Positions 6,646 to 16,952 of a DNA stretch of 17,630 nt are shown piece by piece. The translations under genes and the position numbers were made by a program. The DNA is taken from the NCBI GenBank assembly GCA_002104895.1, contig MCFG01000662.1:1-17630 (forward strand), in the 5' to 3' direction. How positions within the stretch are numbered: the stretch's first letter is position 1; each line of letters begins with the position of its first letter. The stretch comes from Anaeromyces robustus (lineage: Eukaryota; Neocallimastigomycota; Neocallimastigomycetes; Neocallimastigales; Neocallimastigaceae). Under the pieces are notes generated by a model that ran no database searches, was not told the origin of the DNA, and was given only the letters and a program-made list of their open reading frames with translations.

Positions 6646-7058
6646 CTCTTTTTATATTAAAAATATACTAAAAACAATTCACCTTCGCATAAAAATGCAG
6701 GTATAGTTGGTACAATGTCTGGCTAAAAAATCTCATTCTTTTTCAATACAGATTATTTATTTTGTTTATATTTTTTAATTTTATTTTATATTATTATTAT
6801 TATTATTATACAATTTTTTATTTTTTTTATTATTTTATTATTTAATATATATATATATATATATATTTTTTTTTTGGGGGTATTGTTTATATTTTATATT
6901 TTATATTTTTATATTTTTTTTTTTTATTTTTGATATTATTTTATTTTATTTTATTTTATATTTTTATACTTTTTTTTGTATTTTTGGTATTATATTAATT
7001 TAGATTTATATCTATATATATATATATATATATTTTTTATTTTTTGGTATTATTTTTT
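6646..7058. repeat. low-complexity T-rich and AT-microsatellite spacer
   Basis: It contains (TTA)n at about 6790-6810, (TA)n at 6846-6867, G5 in a T-rich setting at about 6876-6880, repeated TTTTATATT units and another (TA)n at about 7013-7032. A short complex island at 6680-6725 (CACCTTCGCATAAAAATGC, GGTACAATGTCTGGC) is unassigned. No supported gene. The last part is the presumed 3' flank of the TMEM42-like gene. Confidence 0.6.
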
Positions 7059-8300
7059 TTATTCCTTCTTTTTCTCTTTTTTGTTTTGCTCTTCAATTTT
7101 TTGTATTTCTGTATTAAGAAGTACAGTACCAACAACAATTAAACTAGCACCAAACCACCATTGAAGCGATAGAGGTTCATTGAAAATAAGATATCCAAGA
7201 ATAGCCTTTTTAAATGTATATTATTATATATAATAAATATAGATATTATATATAGATATTACATAATACAGTATTGTAAATAAGTATATTATAAATAATT
7301 AGATATAATGATATAATAAATATAAATATAATAACAGTTAATATATTATTTATTAGTATAATTTTGTATCATATTATAATATAAATAATAGTTATAAATA
7401 TATATATATATATTATAAAAAATTAAATATATATATGTAAACTATTATTTTTGATATTAATATTGATATTGAAATTATATTGTTAATATGTTACAGTTAA
7501 ACAGAAATTAGTAGCTGTATTTATAACAGTAACTTGTATAGAAGAGGATGAAACATTTAAAGCTTTAGTGAAGAAAGCCCACATTAAAGCATTACATAAG
7601 AATAAACATAAAAATGAACTAACTCTTAATACACGGAAAATCTAATTTTAAAATAGAATTAATTAAATATTATCCTTAAAAATTAATAATTTATTGTAGA
7701 AAATATCTTCTTTATAAATATAATTAACAAATTTTAAATTATTATCTTGAAATCATTGATATTATTTACTTAGAATAATTTACATATTTATTTTAATTAT
7801 TAATAAATATTATAATTCAGTTTTATATATATAATATCTTATATACGTAAACAATTTTTTATTTAACATTTATTTCATATATATATATTTTTTATAAAAC
7901 TTTCCGTTTGATTTCTATATTTTTTTTTTATTTAAATTTCAATTTTACTGTTATACTTATTACAATTCAATTTACTTTAATTTCTCATTATTATTTGTTA
8001 TTTATTGTATAATATATATTTTTTATTTTTAATAATTTATTTATTATTTATTATTTATTATTTTATATTTTTATTTTTATTTACCGTTTGAAATCTTATC
8101 CATGAATCATCTCCTTTAATATAAACTTCATTGTCCGTTGTACACCAACTTTCATCAGAAACAAATAAAGAACAAACAAAACGATAAAATACATTAGTAC
8201 TTGAATCTACAGCTAATTTTGCACATACTGAAGCTAAGGCTGCTAAAGTTCCTGCTAATGCTGAATAAAAAATTGTAGATATCAATGATGTTTTTGCCAT
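7059..8300 (-). CDS. TMEM42-like four-helix membrane protein, three exons
   Basis: The exons are 8300-8085 (codons 1-72), 7641-7495 (73-121) and 7205-7059 (122-168 plus stop), all joined in phase 0. Introns are 7642-8084 (GTAAAT...TAG) and 7206-7494 (GTAACA...AAG). The 169-aa product has four likely helices: about 8-30 (STIFYSALAGTLAALASVCA), 76-97 (FLCLFLCNALMWAFF), 107-130 (VINTATNFCLTAILGYLIF) and 136-153 (WWFGASLIVVGTVLL). This is the layout and wording of TMEM42 proteins of the EamA/DMT superfamily: AKLAxD near the start, LCNALMWxFFxKAL, SSSS, TNTATNF-like and GEPLSLQWWxGAxLIVxG-like; human TMEM42 is about the same length. The tail KKEKKKE ends in KKKE, a KKXX-type ER retrieval signal. 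Transport substrate is unknown for the family. All splice phases agree and no stop interrupts, so the gene looks functional. Confidence 0.87.
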
Positions 8301-8939
8301 TAATTTTTAAATTTTTATTTTTAATTTTTAATTTATTTTTCAAGTTATTTGTAAAAATACTATTATTTAATAATATAGAATTTTTCTCTTTCCTTATTCC
8401 TTTTTCTTTATTTTTTTATACATATTATAATAGGATATTCTTGTTTATATTTTATTTATAGATAAAATAATATAATAAATATATTCTATCTTTAAATATT
8501 CAATAGGTTAAGAAAGAAAAATTTCAAAAAATAGTAAAATTTTTTTTAATTAATTTAATATAAAAAATTTTTTTTTTATTTCTCTTGATATTAATTTATC
8601 ATAAAATTTTAAAATAACTTTTAATGATTTTCCCTTTTAATCAATAAACTTTATTTTAACTTTATCAATAAATATGCTTTAAATTCATTCACCATTAGCA
8701 AACAAAAAAAAATTTTTTTTTTTTTCTTTCTTGACACTTATATAACTTTTTTTTTTTTTTATACTAGAATTAATCTTTATCTAAAATAAACATACATATA
8801 AAATAAAGATTATATTAATGTAAAGAATATATAATACATGAAATGTAAAATAATAAAAGATACAAAAGAAAATAATAAAATTTATTACAGATATTATATT
8901 AAAAATATTAAATTAACAAAAAGGCAAAAAGATAAAAAA
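8301..8939. promoter_or_regulatory. upstream region of the TMEM42-like gene
   Basis: Very AT-rich with T runs (8567-8578, 8714-8724 and 8748-8760). It must contain the gene's 5' UTR and promoter, but AT richness hides any specific TATA or initiator. No coding frame seen. Confidence 0.35.
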
Positions 8940-8959
8940 TTAAACTTTTAACCTCCCAT

Positions 8960-9655
8960 TCAACGAATGAAATATATCATTTGAATGCTTGTCGGAATAA
9001 ATTCCATGCCTAATTATTTCGACATTGACTTTCTTGAAACCGCCCGGAGTGTTCTTATTGTTATTATACCAGTTGAGGAGAATCTGAAAGGATATATTTA
9101 TAATTGGTAATAATAACAGTAAGAAAATGGGACAGACCCACAATAGCTGGAACAAGAAACTCTGATGAACCTTTGGTCAGTATAGTTCATGCCATTGTCT
9201 CTGTTCCATATCAATATTTAGTTTTTCAAATGCTTAACACCCATCAAGAAAAGCATTAAGTATCAAGTAATATATATTATCTTCATAATCTTCGTACGAG
9301 TTCATAGAAATTTCCAGTGATTTATCTTCAATAGCTAAGGCAAACTTCAAGCATAAGTCATCAGCACGATTAAGAGTTGTATTTTTATTTTTTTTTCAAA
9401 GGCCTTACAATTGAAAATCCAATGAAGAAAAACTTTGCGTTTTTTCACCACAGCAAGGGCAGTAAGTAGAAATTTTTTAAAGTATTGATTTACTGTTAAG
9501 TAAAAACTTGTAATTAAATTGATAACCGCTACGTATTCTCATAACCCAGAAGAATCCAAGTTGATGTTGGGAATAAGTTAGAGAAAGATCTTGTATATCT
9601 TCTGATAGTCAATAATTGCATTCAATGTGTGTAGTAGCTCTTTTAGCTGAATTTT
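8960..9655 (-). pseudogene. LINE-like reverse transcriptase C-terminus, broken
   Basis: The minus strand contains LGFFWVMRIRSGYQFNYKFL (about 9575-9515), then YCPCCGEKTQSF (C-x2-C-C codons at 9461-9450) and, one base out of frame, HWIFNCKAFEKK (9424-9390). Later pieces are LEISMNSYEDYEDNIYYLI, QRQWHELY and, in another frame, FLVPAIVGLSHFLTVI. The Cys-Cys...His...Cys signature after an 'R-R-G' stretch is the zinc-binding region at the C-terminus of many non-LTR retrotransposon reverse transcriptases. Several TAA/TGA codons and frameshifts break it. The 71-codon open frame at 8940-9155 (MFQLLWVCPIF...) overlaps this remnant and is not a gene in its own right. No poly(A) tail or 5' part is identifiable. 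Confidence 0.6.
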
Positions 9656-9674
9656 TCGTAAGGACACTTATAAC

Positions 9675-9675
<1 letters not shown>

Positions 9676-9714
<39 letters not shown>

Positions 9715-9716
9715 TA

Positions 9717-9747
<31 letters not shown>

Positions 9748-9775
9748 TATATAATAATAATATATATATATAATA
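9676..9775. repeat. (TAA)n / (TA)n microsatellite
   Basis: About 16 ATA/AAT trinucleotides, then TATATATATA, then further ATA repeats interrupted by TA runs. Confidence 0.85.
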
Positions 9776-10305
9776 TTTAATTTTATATAAATAAAAAAAT
9801 TTTTTATTTTAATCTTTTTCAATATATCAAAAATATCTTAAAACAAGAATAAAATAAAGTATAAATGTATATAATAATAAATATTTTAACACAAGTAAAA
9901 ATAAATATATTTAAAAAACACTCAAGTAAAATAAAAAAAAAAAAAAAATTTATAAGATTTAAGTCATTAAGAAATATAAACACAATTAAATATTCAAATA
10001 GTAAAAAATTTTTAAAAAACTGGTGTTAATTTAAAAAGTTTATTACGAATAAATAAATATATTTTTTAAACAACATTTTATCTTTTAATTAACATATATA
10101 TTAATTAATAGTTTATTAATTATAATGGATATTTTTTTTATGTAATTATTTATAACGTTTATTTATTACAAAATATATATGTAAACTTTTATATGTATAT
10201 GATGTTCTGTTTAAGATGTTTAAGATATTATATATAATATATATGCAATGTGAGTATACGTATTAAGTTTTTGTTTGAAAAAGTAATATATATTTTTTAA
10301 AAAAA

Positions 10306-10336
<31 letters not shown>

Positions 10337-10566
10337 ATATTAAGAATATATATATATAATTTTAAAGAAGGGAAAAAAAAAAAAAAAAAAAAAAGGCATA
10401 TATATTAAATCAAAATTTATAATATAACAATTATTATAAATTTTGAAGTGTCTAATGATAATATAAATATTAATAAAATTTTTTCATTTTTTTTTTTTTG
10501 CATAATTTATTTTTCCCTTTGTTTTATTTCTTTTTTTTTTTTTTCTATTGTAATTATTTGATATAA

Positions 10567-10599
10567 TAACAATTTAAATTATTATTATTTAAATTGTTA
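10567..10599. repeat. 13-bp inverted repeat
   Basis: Arms TAACAATTTAAAT (10567-10579) and ATTTAAATTGTTA (10587-10599) are perfect complements around a 7-base loop. Possibly only AT-rich chance; no terminator or promoter role is supported. Confidence 0.5.
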
Positions 10600-10622
10600 A
10601 AATTGATACGATCATTGATACC

Positions 10623-10644
10623 TTTTTTTTTTTTTTTTTTTTTT
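10623..10644. repeat. T22 homopolymer
   Basis: An uninterrupted T run following GATACC. Simple slippage tract. Confidence 0.8.
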
Positions 10645-10921
10645 CAATTTTTATAATAAAATATATATATTTATAAACTTTATAAAAAATTACTAAATTT
10701 CATTTATTAATAAATCATAAAAAAAGTGAAATATATACTAAATTAATATATATATAGATAATAGAAAAATAAAATTAAAAAATGACTTTAAAAAACATAT
10801 TAAAAAAAATATAGATAATATAAAAAAAAGTTGAAATAAATATAAAATAATGAAAAAATATAGTAATAAAAAAAGTTAATAATAAAGAGATACTAATTTA
10901 ATTTCTTATTTTTTTTTCTCT

Positions 10922-12068
10922 TTAGTTATATCTATAAAGGTTCTTTTCAGCTCTGTCAACATCATATTCTTCAATATCTTCTAATTCTACATATTTTTTA
11001 CCAGAATGAAGGAAAGCTTCATCCATTTCACATCTCATTCTAACATCTTTCTTAACTTTATTATGTGCTTTTCTTCTTAAGAAAGTCCTTATGAAACAAA
11101 GGCAAAGTATAAAAAGTAATAAAGCAGCAACAATTTCATAAATAATTACATAAGAGTTATCGTATGAAATAATACAAAGTTTTTCTTTACTTTCAGTTTT
11201 CATACATTTATTAGAAGCACAATCTGTATCCTTTTTACAAATTTCTTGTTCAGCTAATTTACAAGTGTAAGAATTAATTTCAAAATTAGCTTCATCTTCA
11301 TTTTGAAAATCTTCAACATCATTAGAACAAATATATAATGGTTTTTTTTCATTGGTAATACATATATTATTTTTACAAATACCAGAATAACATTCCTCAT
11401 TTTTAACACAAGTACGAGTATCACAAATATCTAAATCGGCATCTTTTGCATTACAAGATTCTAAAATAAGAGTTGGAGTTTTATAAAAAGAAAATATTGA
11501 ACCTCTACCCATACCTTCATAAGATACATATATATCAGTAGTAGTATTCGAATTTTCAATTGTTTTATCAACTTCATAAACACATTTATCTCCTGAATGA
11601 CAGAAAAATTTTGAAATGCAATTACCTTCCATTTTATCGTCTGGAATTAAACATTTTAAATGATACTCTTCATCACAATCACTATCCTCTTTACAAGTTG
11701 GACTTTTTTATTAAACAAATAAAATAAAAATAAATTTGAAATAAAAATAATATAAGAAAACATATAAAAAATTAATATATAAACTTTTCTATTTTAATTA
11801 TTTTTTTTATTTGAAAAATTATAAAAGAATATTCACAAGTATGATAAAATTTTATTTTATGTATAAATCATTTTTTTACGTTCTTCTTTTTTTTTTTTTT
11901 GATAAATTTTTATTTTAGGTTTTTGATATATTTGTTAATATTAATTTAAATTAATACCTACACTTTCATTTGTTTAACATCTTCTAAAGTAAATTTTGTT
12001 TCATAACCATGAACGGTTATTATAAGTAAAGAAATACTAAAAAGTGTAAAGATATTTACAAATTTCAT
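10922..12068 (-). CDS. Cys-rich type I membrane protein, two exons
   Basis: The exons are 12068-11962 and 11702-10922. The intron 11703-11961 (259 bp, GTAGGT...AAAAAAG) splits a Val codon in phase 2. The product is 295 aa. Residues 1-21 (MKFVNIFTLFSISLLIITVHG) form a signal peptide. The ectodomain, about 22-218, has repeated Cys units such as CKEDSDCDEEYHLKC, CVKNEECYSGICKNNIC and CKKDTDCASNKC, a C-x4-D/E-C-x4-C pattern seen in secreted or surface disulfide modules. A helix at about 220-241 (YVIIYEIVAALLLFILCLCF) is followed by the basic stop-transfer RTFLRRKAHNKVKK and an acidic, Tyr-containing tail of about 50 residues. A first-ATG reading at 11632 would lose signal peptide and first module. 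The alternative donor GTGTAG is possible but drops a patterned Cys. The ligand and role are unknown; it resembles surface receptors or adhesins in anaerobic fungi by style only. Confidence 0.82.
11703..11961 (-). other. intron of the Cys-rich membrane protein gene
   Basis: Donor AAAGT|GTAGGT (intron starts at 11961) and acceptor AAAAAAG|TCC (intron ends at 11703). Reading through the donor hits TAG within two codons, so splicing is required. Joining here gives Lys-Val-Pro-Thr-Cys in the frame of exon 2. Confidence 0.7.
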
Positions 12069-12515
12069 TTTGATTTTATTTAAAAAAAAAAAAAAAAATG
12101 TTTAAGTTTTTATTGTTATTGTTTTATTATATTATTATTTTGAGTCAATAAATTATTAAATGAAGTATCTATTTTTCTTTCTATAAATAATTAATTTTAA
12201 TCAGTTGAAACAAGAATAATACATAATTTTTTTAAATAAATTGATTTTTTTTAACAGTAAAAAAAAACAATTTTCATATAATTGAAACTTTTTCTTTTAT
12301 GTTAAAATTATTACAAAATTTAAGAAAGAAATAAAAAAAAATATAACTTTTTATTATTATTTATTAAAATATATTATATATATCCATATTTATTAAATAT
12401 AGTAATATTATACATATGTATATAAAGTATTTATTATTTATTATTTATTCATTTATTCATTTATATAAAATGATTATAAAATGATGTATTGTTTTATTTT
12501 ACATTAATTTTGTCT

Positions 12516-12516
<1 letters not shown>

Positions 12517-12540
<24 letters not shown>
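12517..12540. repeat. T24 homopolymer
   Basis: 24 consecutive T after GTCTA. Slippage tract. Confidence 0.8.
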
Positions 12541-12546
<6 letters not shown>

Positions 12547-13929
12547 AAATAAATTTTTATTTAATTTAGATGCTATAAAAACAATTGATTGTTAATATAT
12601 GATACTTAATTTATATATTCCAATAAATTATAATATATATAACTAAATTGAATAAATTAAATAATATAAAAAATTTTTTTATTGAATATTGGTAAAAAAT
12701 TAGAATTCTATAATTAAAAAGAAGTATAAGAAAAATATAAAAAGATATGTTAAGTTAAAAATAAAGTATTATATATAAAAATAATTAATTGTATTAAAAC
12801 ATAAAATCATAAAATGAATAAATAAAATACTAAAATGTAATAAAATATATAACCATAGAAAAAATAATAAAATAAATAAGAATACTAAATATAAAAATAT
12901 AGAATATCATTTATTTAAAATATTATTTATTATGGATTACTTAATTTATTATTTTACCAGATAATAAATAATGATAATTAAAAGGTATTTCTATTTTATG
13001 TATATTACATTCAATACAAAATATATTTGATTAAATATTCATTTATATTAAATAATATATTACGTTTATTCTCTATTATATATATTATATACATTTATGT
13101 ATTATTATCTACGTATTTCAATAAAAAAATTTTTTTTTATTTTTAATATTGAAAATGGAGATAAAAAAAATTATTTGGAAACCTTTAAATAATAAGCTTA
13201 TAATTTTAAATTATTATTTATATTGTAACAAATGAGTCAAATAGACCAATAAATAAAAAAATATTAAATAATAAGTAATTGATGATATTAAATATAACAA
13301 TATCATTACCAGTATTATGGTTATTATATATAGATAAAATAATATAGTATTTAACTATATAATTATAATAATTGTTATATATTTATTTATTTATTTATTT
13401 ATAAATACATATAATAATTAATAAATATTTTTTAAATATAACATTGTAGTTAAATTTATAGAAAATTGAAATATAATAATTAAGACAGGTTTAAACTTAT
13501 GATTAAATAATATTTTAAAAATAATCAAAAAATCTTTATAATCTTTATAATATCTGTTAGTGTTAATGATTGAATTATACTATTTTAATAATTATTTTTT
13601 TATTTAATTGTATTTATAAAAAAACATCTTTAGGTTTTATTATTTTCTCTCGAATTTTTTCATAAAAATTTTATCCTTTTTTTAATTCATTCAATTGTTC
13701 TTTTTTATTTTTCTAATAATTGTTACATCTTTTAAATTTTTTTTATATATATTTAAATAAATATTGAATTATCAATATATTATAATATACTAAAATATAT
13801 AATAAACAATATAATAAAATTAAATGATAATATATATTGATCTATTTATTTAATTAAAAGCAATTAATTTTTTATTTTAAAGTTTTAATATAAAAAAATT
13901 TTTTATTTAATTAAAAATAGTTCGGTAAA

Positions 13930-14005
13930 AATTAAATAAATAAATGAATAAATTATTAATAATTAAATAAATAAATGAATAAATTATTAATAATTAAATA
14001 AATAA
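13930..14005. repeat. 31-bp tandem duplication
   Basis: A 31-bp unit beginning AATTAAATAAATAAATGAAT occurs exactly at 13930-13960 and 13961-13991, and partly a third time up to about 14005. The words AAAAATAGTTCGGTAA occur just before (13913-13928) and again at about 14073-14088, bracketing the tandem. Confidence 0.8.
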
Positions 14006-14239
14006 TAAATAAATATTAATATATTAATTATTATTTATATGGTTAATCTTTAATTAATCTTAGTTTAATAAAAAATAGTTCGGTAATTATCTAATTATTA
14101 ATTTATTAATTAATTATTTATTTATTTTGTATAAGGTAAATGAGTTAAGAATTGCCACTTATTTCAATGTACTTATAAAGAAAAAATAAAAATTAAATAA
14201 ATAAATAAAATAGAAAAAGGAAAATTTTAAAATTATAAC

Positions 14240-14270
14240 AAATAATAAATGAATAATAAATAATAAATAA

Positions 14271-14314
<44 letters not shown>

Positions 14315-14412
14315 AATAACTAATAATAAATAATTAATTAATAAATAAATAATAAATAATAATAAATAATAAATAATAATAAATAATAAATAATAATAAA
14401 TAATAAATAAAT
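14240..14412. repeat. (AATA)n microsatellite
   Basis: Continuous AATA/AAT units, with about ten uninterrupted AAAT units at 14273-14312, then mixed AATAAT and AAATAAT units. Confidence 0.85.
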
Positions 14413-14683
14413 TTTAAAAATATTTTTGTTAAATAGAGATGATCTTGTTTTTGTTATATTTTATTTTTATTTAATTATTCAATTACTCTAACTATTAACT
14501 GTCAGTTAATTGGGTTTAATAATTATGTCAACTTTATTATGATAAAGAGTTACCAATATTTAAATTATATAAATTACATGCTTTTATATTTATACAATAT
14601 GGCTTATACAATACAATTTAATTCATTTAACATATATATATCACATATTTTAACACTATTTAATATTATTATATTATATGAAT

Positions 14684-14692
14684 ATATATTAT
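14684..14692. repeat. 9-bp target site duplication (left)
   Basis: ATATATTAT immediately before the terminal inverted repeat, and exactly repeated at 15590-15598. AT-only sequence lowers the weight of the match. Confidence 0.6.
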
Positions 14693-14776
14693 GAATGTGT
14701 TGCATTTCACAATGTTACATTTCGCAATATGATATGGAGCGCATAGTAAATTTTTGCAATGAGCCGCATAAAAAAT

Positions 14777-14890
14777 AAATTCCAGTTTTTAAATTTTCTT
14801 CCATTTTATATTAAAAATTAAAAATATAAAGTTTTTTTGATTTGAAAAATTTTTAATATAAAATGGAAGAAAATTTAAAAACTGGAATTT
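14777..14890. repeat. perfect 43-bp inverted repeat (hairpin)
   Basis: The left arm 14777-14819 and right arm 14848-14890 are exact reverse complements, beginning AAATTCCAGTTTTTAAATTT on each outer end. The 28-nt loop is 14820-14847. It lies just inside the left TIR of the Mutator-like element and contains mixed sequence (TTCCAG, CTTCCA), so it is not a simple AT artefact. Confidence 0.95.
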
Positions 14891-15168
14891 GAGCCTTATT
14901 AAAAATGGTTATAATAAAAATGATATTGTTGAATTATGATTTAATTGTTTATTTGATTTAAATAAATATAAATTATAACAAATGAAAATAATCACTAAAA
15001 TTATAAATTATAATTAATTGATTGTCAAAATTATTCTGAAAAAATAAATATAACTCAATAATGATAATTAAAGAATTTTAATTATCATTGAATTAGTTAG
15101 TTTGAAAAATAATAATATATTTATTAATAAATAATAATATTATTATTAAATAAAAAATATTAAATAAA

Positions 15169-15425
15169 AAGAATATTAAATAATATTAAATAAAAATATT
15201 AAATAAAAAAATATTCAAAAAAATTCAAAAATATTCAATATTATTAAAATAATAACAAAAAGAATATTAAATATTATTAAAATATTAAATAAAAAAATAT
15301 TCAAAAATATTCAATATTATTAAAATATTATAAAAAAAGAATATTAAATAATATTAAATAAAAATATTAAATAAAAAAAATATTCAAAAAAATTCAAAAA
15401 TATTCAATATTATCAAATAAAAAAA
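15169..15425. repeat. three tandem copies of a ~77-91 bp unit
   Basis: Units start AAGAATATTAAAT at 15169, 15260 and 15337. Each continues through AAATATTCAAAAA and TATTCAATATTAT words. The middle copy is shorter. They form the right half of the Mutator-like element's interior. Confidence 0.8.
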
Positions 15426-15589
15426 TAGAAAAAAAGAATATAAATAGTTTTATTATTTATTTATTTATATATTATATTTTTATTTATTTAATTATTTATA
15501 TAATTATGCGCCTCATTGGGAAATGCAACCTACAAATCTTTATCATGCGCATCATTGCAAAATGCAACATTGTGAAATGCAACTCTCCC

Positions 15590-15598
15590 ATATATTAT
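15590..15598. repeat. 9-bp target site duplication (right)
   Basis: ATATATTAT, partner of 14684-14692. Confidence 0.6.
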
Positions 15599-15616
15599 AT
15601 CTATATATAATATATG

Positions 15617-16952
15617 TTAAATGAGGGTAGTTTTGGTTTAATAATGGTCAGGTCAAGATGTTTAATTAATAACAAAATAACTAATTAAACAAATATATAA
15701 TTAATAGGCAAATTTATTTATTAATACACAATAAATTAATTAATTAAAAGAACACTTTTTTAAAATAATTAAGTTTTATAATAATATTTTTTATTAATAA
15801 TTAATTAAGAAAAGTTTAAATAATAATTAGATTATTAAGTCATTAATTCTAAGTTATTTAGTTAATAATCTTACAAAGATTAAAAGGAATTGTAATTTCA
15901 ATCCTTATTTATACTTTTTCTAAATCTAATAATTATTAATACATTTAATTATTATAATCTATTGATAATATATTTATACATGTATAATTTTAAATAAAAT
16001 ATATGAATAAAATAATATTGATAAAAATCTAACTATATAAAACTAATATAAAACTATATAAACTATTAATAAATTTAATGATAAGAATTTATAATCTAAG
16101 ATTTAGATTTATAACTATTCTAATTATTTAACTAGTTAACTATTTAATTATTTTAATTGTTTAGTATACTATTTAATTATTTATCTATATATTAATTATT
16201 TTTATCTTTGGATTTTTATAATCTTTTCTGTATAATTAATTCTAGATAAAATGGGATATTTTTAATTATTTAAGATCTTAAGTAAATTTTAAATCTTTTT
16301 GAGATTTTTAGAATTCTAAGAATTTCTGTAAATTAATATAATAATCAACTATTCTAATTTTTATAAAAATAATTAACAATTATTATAATATATTATATAA
16401 ATTATTATTATTATTCTAATTAATATTTTATAAATTATTTGAAGGCGTTTTCTGTATATCTGAATGATTATTATTATTATAAATTATAATATAATTATTG
16501 AAATAAAAAGATTTTATCTATATAAAATATTATAATTATTTATTTATGGATCCTTGTAAATATTTAATTATATTTTTATATTGTATAAACCTTTAAAGTC
16601 CAATATCTCGCCAACCAGTGGTCCAAATGGGCTGAAATTCAGATATGTTGTAGCTCTTGAGCAGAGCTTCTCAATGAGCATAAAATCAAAGCGAAGCGGA
16701 GGAAATCTTCAATATTTGCCAAGTTATCGTTATTTTTCTTCTGATTATTTTTATTAATATCTTAAGGGTTAAATTAAGTTGATTAATATTTATTTAATTT
16801 GTCCAAACCCTTTACAATATCAATTTAAATACTTTTTAATATTTGTTTATTTTATTGAAAATCGAATTTTAAGTGATTTAGTCAATAACGAAATTTAAAT
16901 GTAATTGATCTATTAGTGAATTTCAATTTTAAATCCACTAATATTCGCGACA
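15617..16952 (-). mobile_element. long LTR of a gypsy-like element (3' LTR)
   Basis: Read on the minus strand the LTR starts TGTCGCGAATATTAGTGG at 16952, immediately after a polypurine tract. A TATA block AGTATAAATAAGG lies at about 15914-15903 and a possible end CTCATTTAACA at 15617, giving about 1.3 kb. The start is well supported by the purine tract and by the same terminus in the left-end copy (681). The far end is only a candidate. Shared blocks with 300-681 include the segment around CCAATATCTCGCCAACC (16602-16618). The sequence between about 15700 and 16500 is AT-rich with no gene. Confidence 0.6.
15903..15914 (-). promoter_or_regulatory. TATA box candidate of the long LTR
   Basis: The minus strand reads AGTATAAATAAGGATTG, in a locally less AT-rich stretch about 1.0 kb from the LTR start, consistent with a U3/R boundary. 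Confidence 0.45.

Larger units (their letters stand above)
9656..10921. other. AT-rich intergenic spacer
   Basis: No gene seen. Contents are a (TAA)n/(ATA)n microsatellite (9676-9775), A runs at about 9931-9947, 10308-10333 and 10373-10394, an inverted repeat at 10567-10599, a T22 run at 10623-10644, and the 3' flank of the Cys-rich membrane protein gene next to 10921. Confidence 0.6.
12069..14692. other. long AT-rich spacer without recognisable genes
   Basis: Directly upstream of the Cys-rich gene there is a 16-base A run on the plus strand (12084-12099), a T run in its leader. Further on lie T24 (12517-12540), many TA and TTA runs, a duplicated 31-bp unit at 13930-13991 and a long (AATA)n microsatellite (14240-14412). 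I checked both strands by eye and saw no conserved protein motif, tRNA or rRNA. Confidence 0.6.
14693..15589. mobile_element. Mutator-like non-autonomous TIR element
   Basis: The ends are inverted: left GAATGTGTTGCATTTCACAATG and right, on the minus strand, GGGAGAGTTGCATTTCACAATG. Homology continues about 80 bp inward (AATATGATATGGAGCGCATA / AATGATGCGCATGATAAAG, and GCAATGAGCCGCATAA / CCAATGAGGCGCATAA). The element is 897 bp and flanked by 9-bp duplications, the usual length for Mutator-superfamily insertions. It encodes no transposase. It contains several subterminal TTGCATTT(C/T)(A/G/C)CAATG words, a perfect 43-bp hairpin (14777-14890) and three tandem repeats (15169-15425). The TIR assignment is secure; the superfamily is an inference from TSD length and long TIRs. 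Confidence 0.75.

Noticed and set aside
6976-7164. Plus-strand 62-codon open frame
   Set aside because: It is Tyr/Phe/Ile low-complexity translation of T-rich microsatellite, and its end overlaps exon 3 of the minus-strand TMEM42-like gene.
8940-9155. A 71-codon hydrophobic protein on the minus strand
   Set aside because: It overlaps the LINE-like RT remnant; the family-like pieces (QRQWHELY, FLVPAIVGLSHFL) are spread over other frames, so it is a shadow.
10567-10599. Transcription terminator hairpin
   Set aside because: The genome is eukaryotic in type, and a 13-bp all-A/T arm apart from one base is expected by chance in such DNA.
11632-11632. Start of the Cys-rich protein at this ATG
   Set aside because: The upstream frame continues in phase to a splice acceptor at 11703, adds two more patterned Cys modules and joins an exon with a signal peptide.
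15169-15425. CRISPR-like array
   Set aside because: The repeats are imperfect AT-rich tandem units with no unique spacers, inside a eukaryotic-type transposon.
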